From Prolixibacteraceae bacterium (GTDB lineage: Bacteria > Bacteroidota > Bacteroidia > Bacteroidales > Prolixibacteraceae): a stretch of 64,000 nucleotides of DNA. Of this stretch, positions 42,311 through 50,447 are shown piece by piece. Position numbers and translations under genes: made by a program. The stretch's first letter is position 1. Every line of letters starts with the position of its first letter. The DNA is taken from positions 62,001 through 126,000 of the forward strand of contig JAUWAB010000004.1 of assembly GCA_030602265.1 (NCBI GenBank), written 5' to 3'. The notes below the pieces were generated by a model, which was not told where the DNA came from, did no database searches, and saw only the letters and a list, made by a program, of their open reading frames with translations.

Positions 42311-43300
42311 TCATTCGTCCGTTTCCAAAATTTCTTTTACTAAGTCTTTATATTCAGGTCTTATACTAAAATTGTCCTTTTCCCAATGATACTTTGGATA
42401 TTCATAATGAATGATTTGTCGTAAAAAATCTTTTTTTGTCTGTCCGAGTTGGTTTGACATTAAAGCAATAAAATATCCTGCTTTGTTTTCATCTGTGGCT
42501 TCTCCAGCTTTTACAAACTCTTTCTTAAGTTGTTCTCTTGTTATTTTCTCTTTTTTGAGCAGAACTGGTAATAATATGGTTTTTAGTCTTTTAGACGACC
42601 ACTGTTTATTGTTGAAATAAATTTTAAGCAATTCTTTTAGTCTTTCGGGTTCATACGTGCCAGGTTCGTCCGACATTGGAATTGTGAATTTTTTCTTATT
42701 TGTTTTTTCTTTTTCAATTTCCTCGGGAATGATAACAGTCCGTGAAAGTAATTCGTTACCAGAAGAAGTCTTGACGTAATTTAAAATAATAGCGTTTATC
42801 CCAACGTCATATTTTGAAGACAGCCATTCAATCATTCTGCTAAGCGCTTCGTCAATTGAAAAGCCAACTAATAAAAGTCTTTGTGCTTTATTTATTACTA
42901 AATCGTCAAGTTCAACATTTTCAAAATGGTCAGTGATATAGTCTTCAAGTGAGTTTCCAGAAAAAGTCAAACATATTTCATTTAACTTCTCAATATCCCA
43001 ATTTGCCACATCTGAGGCGTAATCAATTGCTTGAGCTAAAACATCCCGTGCTAATTTGTCACGTTTAAGTTCAACAATTACTAGGTTTCCGTTATTGTCA
43101 ATACCCAAATAGTCAAGTGGGCCAGATTTTGTCCAAACTTGCTCTCCAAACACCAAAATATTGTCACCAAGTATTTTAGGATTTGTTTTTAGCCACTTTT
43201 CCAAATCATCCTTTTCTTTTCGTCCATTTTGGGCAAGAGTCGTATTGATTTCAGTCAATTCACCGTCAATTATTTCCCAAGTTTTTATCTCTGTTGCCAT
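42311..43300 (-). CDS. PD-(D/E)XK nuclease-like protein
   Basis: 329 residues. EKWLKTNPKILGDNILVFGEQVWTKSGPLDYLGIDNNGNLVIVELKRDKLARDVLAQAIDYASDVANW contains the nuclease core: Asp in PLDYLGID (about residue 63) and ExK in VELKRDK (Glu 77, Lys 79), with an upstream Glu. This resembles the DUF91/NucS-type restriction-endonuclease fold, found in repair and defence enzymes. The C-terminal third (residues about 220-329) is helical and of unknown function. It is AT-rich like the island, and site B lies right after its stop codon. Confidence 0.7.
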   Translation of the reverse strand: MATEIKTWEIIDGELTEINTTLAQNGRKEKDDLEKWLKTNPKILGDNILVFGEQVWTKSGPLDYLGIDNNGNLVIVELKRDKLARDVLAQAIDYASDVANWDIEKLNEICLTFSGNSLEDYITDHFENVELDDLVINKAQRLLLVGFSIDEALSRMIEWLSSKYDVGINAIILNYVKTSSGNELLSRTVIIPEEIEKEKTNKKKFTIPMSDEPGTYEPERLKELLKIYFNNKQWSSKRLKTILLPVLLKKEKITREQLKKEFVKAGEATDENKAGYFIALMSNQLGQTKKDFLRQIIHYEYPKYHWEKDNFSIRPEYKDLVKEILETDE

Positions 43301-43662
43301 AGTAGTCTGTCTTTTTTAAGCTGTTGCACATTGTGTGGCTAAAAACAACGAAAATCATACTATGCCTCCTGGCTCAAATAGTATAAGTATGACTATATCA
43401 TTGCTATTCAGCATTTCAAAAATACAAAAACATTATGATACTTTGAAAAAAAATGGCTGATGAATTGCTCTCAGGTCACCAATGGTCATATTGGATAAAG
43501 TAAGTCTGTTTACAGTATGATCCAGTCAGATATAATTGTGTTAATATATATTGAACGATGCTTATCAGTCAAGAATTTCAGTAATATTGCTCACGGGATT
43601 TTACACCCTTCCCAATAGTGGTTAAGAAACAAAAATTACAAACTTTAAGTGGAGGTTAATTT
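43301..43662. other. Intergenic region at the right edge of the island
   Basis: 362 bp, AT-rich, no gene. GCTGTTGCAC near 43320 weakly resembles the right end of sites A and B and may be a degenerate remnant. No hairpin of note and no copy of the tRNA-Leu 3' end. Chromosome-like base composition resumes with the next gene. Confidence 0.4.
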
Positions 43663-44379
43663 ATGAATACCAGCAGCATCCTTGATTTTTTACTTCAATC
43701 AGGCCAGGCATCCGGCCAGTCAGGCAGTGGGCAATCTAAAAATGAAAGTTCACCGGCGGGCGGACTTGGAGACCTGCTTTCGGGCAGTGGTCTGGGAGGC
43801 CTGCTTTCCGGTTTCGGCGGAGGAGTGGTTACAGGTGGTGCGCTTGGTTTGTTACTTGGCAATAAAAAAGCCCGTAAAGTGGGCGGGAAAGTGGCCATGT
43901 ATGGTGGTTTGGCTGCGCTGGGTGTAATGGCCTATAAAGCCTATAACAACTGGCAGGCACAAAAAGCACAAACCCCTTACAACGAGCCGCAAACCATCGA
44001 TCGTTTGCCTGCCCCTCAGGCAGAGGAACACAGCCTGGCCATCCTGAAAGCCCTGATTGCGGCCTCGAAGGCAGATGGACATGTCGATTTAAAGGAGCGT
44101 CAATTGTTGGACCAGGAGTTAGGTAAATTTTCAAATGATATGGAACTGAGGCGCTGGTTCGATGCTGAACTAAATAAACCGCTCGATCCTGCAGATGTTG
44201 CCAGAGCAGCAAAAACTCCCGAAATGGCCGCTGAGATGTATGTCGCGAGTGTATTGATTGTAGATGATGAAAATTTCATGGAGCGTTCATATCTGGAAGA
44301 ATTGGCACGTCAGCTGAAAATTGACCCATCCCTGAAAAGTGAATTGGAAGCCCAGGTCCGGCAGGCACTTGGCCGCTGA
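43663..44379 (+). CDS. DUF533/YebE-like protein with TerB-type domain
   Basis: 238 residues. A Gly/Ser-rich N-terminus (GGLGDLLSGSGLGGLLSGFGGGVVTGGALGLLLGNKKARKVGGKVAMYGGLAALGVMAYKAY) contains one or two hydrophobic segments, followed by an all-helical domain (LAILKALIAASKADGHVDLKERQLLDQELGKF...VASVLIVDDENFMERSYLEELARQLKIDPSLKSELEAQVRQAL) typical of DUF533, related to TerB. Probably membrane-associated. Function unknown; TerB-like domains occur in stress and envelope proteins. Confidence 0.8.
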   Translation: MNTSSILDFLLQSGQASGQSGSGQSKNESSPAGGLGDLLSGSGLGGLLSGFGGGVVTGGALGLLLGNKKARKVGGKVAMYGGLAALGVMAYKAYNNWQAQKAQTPYNEPQTIDRLPAPQAEEHSLAILKALIAASKADGHVDLKERQLLDQELGKFSNDMELRRWFDAELNKPLDPADVARAAKTPEMAAEMYVASVLIVDDENFMERSYLEELARQLKIDPSLKSELEAQVRQALGR

Positions 44380-44473
44380 TGGTAAAATCTCATGTACTGA
44401 TTGATAAATCAGGGAAAATCATTCATTATCGATCCTGTTCTGAAAGGTTGGTTTAATCTTCGTATTTACCTGT

Positions 44474-44501
44474 AATGCTGTCACCAAAGGCAGCATTTTT
44501 T
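44474..44501 (+). terminator. Terminator after the DUF533 gene
   Basis: AATGCTG (44474-44480) and CAGCATT (44491-44497) with T to 44501. Confidence 0.7.
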
Positions 44502-44610
44502 ATATCTGAATATCTGAAAATTTGCGTAACTTGTATCATGTAAATCCCGGCAGAAGTTATCCAGTGTACGGCTCTTTTTTAAGATTACCAACAGATAAAG
44601 GCCACCTGTC

Positions 44611-45237
44611 ATGATTCAGAATGTACTCATCCCTCCGGAACTCAGGACCCTCATCGGAACAGAACCCCGTGATTTTGTCATTAAAGCCCGCCGGGCACAA
44701 CCCCTGAAAGGCCCAATAATCCTGATCATATTCGGGATAGTCTGGCTGTTGTTCACCAGTGTCTTCTTCGTTGCCTTCCTGGGGCCCCTGTTTATGGGGG
44801 AAGATGTTTCGATGCTGGTCAACGACCAGCCAGTGGTTGCCGGCCCCGAAAATCCAGGACCTCTGATCATGCCGGCCATCATCATCGGAATATTTACCCT
44901 CGTGGGAATCGGCCTGCTTTGGTTCGGGATACACCTGGTTACTAAAGAAGGTGGCTATTTCGCAGCCACTCCCACCCGGCTTATCAGCTACCGGAAAGGT
45001 TCAGCGACCTCCATCGACTGGGAACAGTTTTCAGGCCATATTGAAATACACGGAACTGCAGGAAAGGGCGACATCACCCTTCAGTTGCGGACCGGCCGGA
45101 TGGTGAGCAGCAAGAACGGCCCCGACCGGTATGTCCCCGATGCCGTTTATATAGCCGGAATTCAGGATGTGTATGAAGTGGAAAAGATCTGCCGGCAGCG
45201 GATCAAGGAAAACGACCCGACACCGGCCCTGGCTTAA
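44611..45237 (+). CDS. Two-helix membrane protein with PH-like C-terminal region
   Basis: 208 residues. Two membrane helices (GPIILIIFGIVWLLFTSVFFVAFLGPLF and GPLIMPAIIIGIFTLVGIGLLWFGIHLV) around a short external loop, then a cytoplasmic beta-rich part (YFAATPTRLISYRKGSATSIDWEQFSGHIEIHGTAGKGDITLQLRTG) like bacterial PH domains. No named family recognised. Followed 42 bp later by another membrane protein on the same strand. Confidence 0.65.
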   Translation: MIQNVLIPPELRTLIGTEPRDFVIKARRAQPLKGPIILIIFGIVWLLFTSVFFVAFLGPLFMGEDVSMLVNDQPVVAGPENPGPLIMPAIIIGIFTLVGIGLLWFGIHLVTKEGGYFAATPTRLISYRKGSATSIDWEQFSGHIEIHGTAGKGDITLQLRTGRMVSSKNGPDRYVPDAVYIAGIQDVYEVEKICRQRIKENDPTPALA

Positions 45238-45279
45238 TCCCTGCGGTTTCAACGGCATGTCAACTTCAGAGAGATTAAA

Positions 45280-45846
45280 ATGAAAAAACCGGAAACCATG
45301 CAAATAATTCTGCTCATTATCCTTGCCTCAGGAGTATTCCTGTTGGTCAAAGCCATCCCTTTTCTCCGGAAATCGTTCTTAGGGGAAGTGGTTGCCGAAT
45401 TTCCCTTTCTGCAGAAGACTGCTGATTTCAGCATTAGCCGGGAGGGTATGTATGCGATCTGGCAAAAAGGCCCCTATCTCCGCAAGATGCCCCTCGACCA
45501 GTTTTACCCGATGGTAAGGGAAAGGTCATCCGGAAAGGAAGTCCGCCTGTCGGCCCCGCTGTTCAGGCCCAACTCAAAAAACCTGAAAACCGTTAAGATG
45601 GAGATTTTCCGGTTTAAAGCCTCACCCGGACAATACACCATCGAGCTGGCTCCGGGCAACAGCGTGGAATGGCTCGAAAAGGCCATCACCGACCTGGTCC
45701 CTGCGAAAAAGGCTGACCCCGGACAATATTTCCTGATAATCAGGGCCACGCAGCCCATGTGGAGGACGATAGCCGGGATATTTTTACTGGTCATATCCGC
45801 CATTATGGTCCTGGGAGGTATAGTGGGCTCATTTCTTTCATTTTGA
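45280..45846 (+). CDS. Hypothetical two-helix membrane protein
   Basis: 188 residues, with hydrophobic helices at both ends (MQIILLIILASGVFLLVKAIPFL and IAGIFLLVISAIMVLGGIVGSFLSF) and a beta-rich middle (FSISREGMYAIWQKGPYLRKMPLDQFYPMV...FRFKASPGQYTIELAPGNS). Layout resembles the preceding protein turned inside out. No known domain; probably co-transcribed with the 44611 gene. Confidence 0.6.
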   Translation: MKKPETMQIILLIILASGVFLLVKAIPFLRKSFLGEVVAEFPFLQKTADFSISREGMYAIWQKGPYLRKMPLDQFYPMVRERSSGKEVRLSAPLFRPNSKNLKTVKMEIFRFKASPGQYTIELAPGNSVEWLEKAITDLVPAKKADPGQYFLIIRATQPMWRTIAGIFLLVISAIMVLGGIVGSFLSF

Positions 45847-45935
45847 ACCAGACCAAACCAAACGCAAACTTCCTTTACAGGCAGAAAAAAAACATTGAAG
45901 AGGACCAGGATATCTCTCCCGATCCAAAAAAGTCC

Positions 45936-45943
45936 TATTTTTG
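45936..45943 (+). promoter_or_regulatory. -7 promoter element upstream of the 66-residue gene
   Basis: TATTTTTG fits TAnnTTTG, 59 bp before the ATG at 46002. No clear -33 element. Confidence 0.35.
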
Positions 45944-46001
45944 AAACCAGACTGATAACCATAATGAAGATCAGTATTAAAACGATCAAATATCAAACAA
46001 A

Positions 46002-46202
46002 ATGATAAACTACGAAAATGTATCCAGGCTCAGGGAGATTATTGAGAAAGCGATAGAAGACCATGTCATCACACACGAAGAATATGATTACATCATCAGT
46101 GCGGCCACAGAGGATGGTATTATCGACGCACACGAGCAGGCACTTTTATCTGAATTGCAGGACATGCTGCAGGATGGGTCGGTAAAATTCAGAAAAAAAT
46201 AA
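46002..46202 (+). CDS. Small TerB-like acidic protein
   Basis: 66 residues (MINYENVSRLREIIEKAIEDHVITHEEYDYIISAATEDGIIDAHEQALLSELQDMLQDGSVKFRKK). The DGIIDAHEQALLSELQDML stretch echoes DGHVDLKERQLLDQELGKF of the DUF533 protein 2 kb upstream: an acidic loop followed by an amphipathic helix, as in half a TerB domain. A terminator follows at once, which supports a real gene. Function unknown. Confidence 0.65.
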   Translation: MINYENVSRLREIIEKAIEDHVITHEEYDYIISAATEDGIIDAHEQALLSELQDMLQDGSVKFRKK

Positions 46203-46231
46203 AAGTGACCCGCTTTCCCGGATCACTTTAA
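46202..46231 (+). terminator. Terminator after the small TerB-like gene
   Basis: AAAGTGA and TCACTTT arms with additional CCG/CGG pairs, between the convergent small gene and rhaA; an A-run precedes it, so it may also work leftward. Confidence 0.65.
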
Positions 46232-46258
46232 TAATGACAACATAATTCCGTCAGGCAA

Positions 46259-47506
46259 TCAGTATCTGGTTGCCAGTATTTCTTTTTCGTATTGCATCAC
46301 ACCGGCAATCCATTTATCTGCCGGTGGTACGTTTTGCATTTCACAGTATTGGTCCCAGACATCGCCGAAAGGCATGGTTTTCATTTCTTCCAGCAGGGCA
46401 AGCCTTTCGAACAGCCTGCCTTCCTGCTCCAGTTGCCTGAGCATGCCGGTTGGTTCCAGCAGGGCATAGAGAAGGGCTTTCTGTGCAGCACGGGTACCCG
46501 TAACGTAAGCTCCTATGCGGTTAATGCTGGCATCAAAAAAATCGAGGGCAAGCGCCGATTTGCCCAGAGCGCCCGACCTGACCAGCTCCAGTGCCAGATC
46601 CTTCAGCGGATCATTGAAAGTCAACACATGATCGCTGTCCCAGCGTATTCCACGGCTGAAATGGAAAAGCAGCCTGTCCAGGTAGAGCAACACCGCCGAA
46701 ACCTTATCCGCCACCGATTCAGTAGGATGAAAATGGCCCATGTCGAGGCAGAGCATTTTCTTCCGGGTAATGGCATATCCGAGGTAGAATTCGAAAGAAC
46801 CCACCACAAAACTTTCGCTGCCGATACCGAACAATTTACTCTCCACTGCGTCGGTCATTGTTCCTGCCGGCATTTCCTTTTCAAAGATCCGGTCAAGCGA
46901 TTCTTCGAGCAGCTGCCTGTGGAGCAACCGGTTCACCGTTTCATCCTTTGATCCGTCGGGGATCCACACATTATGCACACAGGTGTTACCCTGCCGGGCA
47001 CCCAAAAAGGCCGAAATTTCGCGGCACCTTTTGCTGTGTTCCACCCAGAAATCCCGGATCCCGCGGTCAGTGTTTGAAAGCGTAAAACCTGAATCGGCCC
47101 TGGGATGGGCAAAGAAGGTACTGTTAAAATCCAGGGAAATGGCCTGTTGTCCGGCCCACTCAACCCATGAGGCAAAATGAGCAGGTTCAACCTGGTCGCG
47201 ATCAACACGTTTTCCTTCAAAATCGCCATAGTTTGCGTGCAGGTTCACCCGCAGTTTCCCGGGGATGAGCGACATGGCTTTTTCGAGGTCCTGCCTGACT
47301 TCACCGAGGCTTCTCGCTTTTCCGGGGAAATTGCCGGTAACGGCAAGGCCGCCGCCGGGATCACCGTGGCTGGTTTCGAAACCTCCGACATCGTCGGTTT
47401 GCCAGCAATGCAGCGATATGGGAATCTCTGCCAGTTTTTTCATGGCTGCCGAGGTATCCACACCCAGTGCGGCATACCTTTCACTTGCACTTTTATAGTT
47501 ACTCAT
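46259..47506 (-). CDS. rhaA: L-rhamnose isomerase
   Basis: 415 residues from ATG 47506. The start MSNYKSASERYAALGVDTSAAMKKLAEIPISLHCWQTDDVGGFE is the family pattern, and metal-binding segments are SLDFNSTFFAHPRADSGFTLSN, GSFEFYLGYAITRKKMLCLDMGHFHPTESVADKVSAVLLY and RGIRWDSDHVLTFNDP. It converts L-rhamnose to L-rhamnulose. A longer frame reaches 47530 but would lie within rhaB. The ATG sits inside the end of rhaB (8-bp overlap ATGAGTAA), so the two are coupled. Confidence 0.96.
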   Translation of the reverse strand: MSNYKSASERYAALGVDTSAAMKKLAEIPISLHCWQTDDVGGFETSHGDPGGGLAVTGNFPGKARSLGEVRQDLEKAMSLIPGKLRVNLHANYGDFEGKRVDRDQVEPAHFASWVEWAGQQAISLDFNSTFFAHPRADSGFTLSNTDRGIRDFWVEHSKRCREISAFLGARQGNTCVHNVWIPDGSKDETVNRLLHRQLLEESLDRIFEKEMPAGTMTDAVESKLFGIGSESFVVGSFEFYLGYAITRKKMLCLDMGHFHPTESVADKVSAVLLYLDRLLFHFSRGIRWDSDHVLTFNDPLKDLALELVRSGALGKSALALDFFDASINRIGAYVTGTRAAQKALLYALLEPTGMLRQLEQEGRLFERLALLEEMKTMPFGDVWDQYCEMQNVPPADKWIAGVMQYEKEILATRY

Positions 47507-48995
47507 AATTGGGTATATTTTTACCGTCATTCATGATTTCCCTGAATTTCAGGAATGCATTTTCCCAGTCGAGGCCGTGCCCGGGTTGGTAGCCAACTGA
47601 TTCAAAGGACGCAGCTACCACATCCCTCATTTCCTGCAGAGAACCTAAGTATCCGAGTGCCCGGGCCTGCATCAGGATATTTCCGGCCGCGGTAGCTTCT
47701 ACAGGTCCTGCCAGCACAGGAAGCCCGGTAGCATCGGCGGTCAGCTGGCAAAGAAACTGGTTATTCGCCCCGCCCCCGATTACATGAAGCTTTTCGATGG
47801 AATACCCTACAACCTCCTCAATCTGCTGAAGGGTATACCTGTATTTCAGGGCGAGGCTGTCGTAAACACACCTGGCAATCTGCGCCTCGGTAACCGGAAC
47901 CAGTTGCCCGGTTGACCTGCAAAACTCGCGGATAGCTTCCGGCATGCTTGCCGGGTTCAGAAACCCGGGGTAGTCCGGATCAATGAGAAAGGCAAAAGGT
48001 TCGCTTTGAAGGCACATCTGAACGATCTCGTCCCAGGAGTAGCAATTTCTGGTATCCCATACCACCTTACACTGCTGGATCAGCCACATGCCCATGATGT
48101 TCTTCAGGAAGCGTGTGGTTCCATCGACCCCGCCTTCATTGGTAAAATTGAGTTTCCGGGTAGTCTCTGAAACCAGCGGCACCTGACTTTCTATGCCCAT
48201 GAGCGACCAGGTTCCGGAGCTGATATAAGCCCATTTTTCACCTGACGCAGGCACGGCAGCCACCGCTGAGGCCGTATCGTGGGAGGCAACAGCCACACAG
48301 GGAATTTCACAGCAACCGGTTTCCGCGCAGTGCTCCGGAAGTATAGGACCTAAAACCGTCCCGGGTTTTACGACCGTTTCCATCAGCTCAACCGGTATTC
48401 CTGCAGCCCTGAACATTTCAGGTTCCCACTCTGCTTTTCCGGGTTTCAGGAGGGCAGAGGTGCTGGCAATGGTATATTCATTTTTCCGGATGCCCGTAAA
48501 CATAAAATTCAGCAAGTCGGGAGTAAACAGAAGGCTGTCGGCAATTTTATGGATGGAAAGCCCGGCTTGCGCCGATGCAAAAAGCTGAAATACCGTATTG
48601 AATTGCATAAACTGCAGCCCAGACAACCGGTAAGTAGTCTCCTCGTCCATAACCCTGAAAAAATCAGGCATCACATGGTCTGTACGGTGATCGCGGTAAG
48701 CAAAAGGCAAACCGGCTATTAAACCATCGGAGGTAACCAGTCCGTAATCCACCCCCCAGGTATCAATGGCCAGGGACAGGGGCTGAACCCCAAACTCCCG
48801 GATGCATTTAGCGAGTCCGGTCTTGAGTTCAGAAAAAAGCGAATAGATATTCCAGTGATAATGACCGTGCAGTTGCATCATGCTGTTGGAAAAACGGTGG
48901 ACTTCTGTTAGCCTGAGCCGGTTTTCCGACAGGGTACCAAGAATGGCCCTGCCGCTGGATGCACCGATGTCAAATGCCAGAAAAGATGGTTCCAT
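47499..48995 (-). CDS. rhaB: L-rhamnulokinase
   Basis: 498 residues of the FGGY kinase family. FLAFDIGASSGRAILG (ATP phosphate loop), SLAIDTWGVDYGLV (catalytic Asp region), GRAIL and the second-domain motifs VASHDTASAVAAVPA and KLHVIGGGANNQFLCQLTADATGLPVLAGPVEATAAGNILMQA are all present. It phosphorylates L-rhamnulose at C1. First gene of a rhaBA pair; no aldolase, transporter or regulator is next to it. Confidence 0.93.
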   Translation of the reverse strand: MEPSFLAFDIGASSGRAILGTLSENRLRLTEVHRFSNSMMQLHGHYHWNIYSLFSELKTGLAKCIREFGVQPLSLAIDTWGVDYGLVTSDGLIAGLPFAYRDHRTDHVMPDFFRVMDEETTYRLSGLQFMQFNTVFQLFASAQAGLSIHKIADSLLFTPDLLNFMFTGIRKNEYTIASTSALLKPGKAEWEPEMFRAAGIPVELMETVVKPGTVLGPILPEHCAETGCCEIPCVAVASHDTASAVAAVPASGEKWAYISSGTWSLMGIESQVPLVSETTRKLNFTNEGGVDGTTRFLKNIMGMWLIQQCKVVWDTRNCYSWDEIVQMCLQSEPFAFLIDPDYPGFLNPASMPEAIREFCRSTGQLVPVTEAQIARCVYDSLALKYRYTLQQIEEVVGYSIEKLHVIGGGANNQFLCQLTADATGLPVLAGPVEATAAGNILMQARALGYLGSLQEMRDVVAASFESVGYQPGHGLDWENAFLKFREIMNDGKNIPNYE

Positions 48996-49119
48996 AGAAT
49001 CAGTCTGTTGATTTCAGTATTGCAAAATACAATTTTTTCCACAACTACACTATCCTGTACATTCCGGTGCTTACAGACCCGATATCCGGCCAAACCCGGA
49101 ATCAGTACAAATTAGGATT

Positions 49120-49134
49120 AATGGTTAAACCATT
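49120..49134. promoter_or_regulatory. Palindrome between rhaB and the TIM-barrel gene
   Basis: AATGGTT-A-AACCATT, a perfect 7+1+7 palindrome in the 285-bp divergent region, 125 bp from rhaB and 147 bp from the isomerase gene. It has the shape of an operator. The remainder of the gap shows no gene. Confidence 0.4.
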
Positions 49135-49280
49135 CCGGATACTAAAGGTCAAAATGAATTAACCGTTTCGGAGTGTCAGACCGTTAAATTATTCCGGGGA
49201 ACAAAAAAGGCCGGCATACAGGTTATTCAGTAGCAATAAAACTATATTTAACTACATATCAAACAACTAAAAAATTTTAT

Positions 49281-50222
49281 ATGGAAACAAAAAGGGAATT
49301 TCTGAAAAAAATGGGCCTTTTGGCCATCGGAGCCGTAGCAGGCAGTCAGGGCATGACCACCCGCGCAACCAACAGTGTATGGAGTATGCCTGCAGCACAG
49401 AAAAATATCGGATTGCAGATCTATTCTTTAGGGCGTGAACTTACAGAAGATGTACCCAACGGCTTGAAAAAGATCAGGCAGATTGGGTACAACACGATAG
49501 AACTGGCCGGATACAGGGACCGGAAAATGGGTAATATTGATATCAAAGAGTACAGGAAAATGGCCGATGATGCCGGTCTGAAAATTACCGGTTCACACGT
49601 CAATCCTCCTGCAAGGAAATACACCCGGGACAATATGGCGGAGATTGCCGGATTCTGGAAAGAGGCTGTGGAAGATCATGTTCAGTTTGGCGTAAAAACC
49701 CTTGTGCAACCCAGTATGCCTTCCATTGAAAATCATGAAGACGTGGCCATTGTCTGCGAAGTTTTTAACAAAGCCGGAGAGATCGCCCGATCAGCAGGGA
49801 TAAAATGGGGATATCACAACCACCATATGGAATTTCAGCGTGTGGTTAAGGAGGAAGACAAAAATAAAAGAAGCAATCCATGGATGCCGGTAGGCGATGT
49901 AATATATGATCTGATGCTCAACGGCACCGATCCTAAACTGGTATTTTTTGAAATGGATGTCTATTGGACAGTTATGGGTCAAAACGACCCTCTGGAGTAT
50001 TTTGAGAAATATGCAGGCAGGTTCCCGGTGCTGCACATCAAGGACCGCTCCATATTAGGCAGGTCTGGTATGATGAACTTTGAAAATATTTTCAACAAAG
50101 CCTATCAGAACGGCCTTGATGAGTTTTATGTTGAACTGGAAAACATCAGGGAGGGAGTCTCTCAGTTTGAAGGGGTTAAACTCTGTTATGATTATCTCAG
50201 TCAGGCCCCTTTTGTCAAATAA
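49281..50222 (+). CDS. Sugar phosphate isomerase/epimerase-like TIM-barrel protein, exported
   Basis: 313 residues. N-terminal export-type segment (REFLKKMGLLAIGAVAGSQGMTTRA, without a twin Arg) and an AP-endonuclease/xylose-isomerase-like barrel: IGLQIYSLGRELTEDVPNGLKKIRQIGYNTIELAG, KITGSHVN, VKTLVQPSMPS, IKWGYHNHHMEF (metal-type His-Asn-His), LVFFEMDVYWTV, FPVLHIKDR and EFYVELENIREG. The residues for a metal-dependent sugar isomerase or epimerase are in place; the substrate is unknown. Such proteins in Bacteroidota often act on keto-sugars made by partner dehydrogenases. Confidence 0.82.
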   Translation: METKREFLKKMGLLAIGAVAGSQGMTTRATNSVWSMPAAQKNIGLQIYSLGRELTEDVPNGLKKIRQIGYNTIELAGYRDRKMGNIDIKEYRKMADDAGLKITGSHVNPPARKYTRDNMAEIAGFWKEAVEDHVQFGVKTLVQPSMPSIENHEDVAIVCEVFNKAGEIARSAGIKWGYHNHHMEFQRVVKEEDKNKRSNPWMPVGDVIYDLMLNGTDPKLVFFEMDVYWTVMGQNDPLEYFEKYAGRFPVLHIKDRSILGRSGMMNFENIFNKAYQNGLDEFYVELENIREGVSQFEGVKLCYDYLSQAPFVK

Positions 50223-50289
50223 CGGCTAACAAAGGAATCCATCAAGGAAACCACCCTATATCAGGGTATATAAATAACTGATATACTAC

Positions 50290-50324
50290 AGGATACGCAG
50301 AAGGTGCCTGCGTATCCTTTTTTT
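50290..50324 (+). terminator. Terminator after the TIM-barrel gene
   Basis: Perfect 11-bp arms AGGATACGCAG (50290-50300) and CTGCGTATCCT (50308-50318), T-run to 50324. Confidence 0.92.
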
Positions 50325-50447
50325 ACAATAGTTGAATACCACGAATTATTATTCAAAAAAATATTCCCTAACTATTGACTTTCCGCAAAACTTACCATAA
50401 CTTGCATCTGTAAACATAAAGTAAAACCAATTCAATTATCTACCGAA

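Noticed and set aside
34194-43660. A duplicated tRNA-Leu 3' end as attR of an integrated element
   Set aside because: I looked for GGTTCGAGTCC and TCTGGGC combinations on both strands in the island and to its right and found none.
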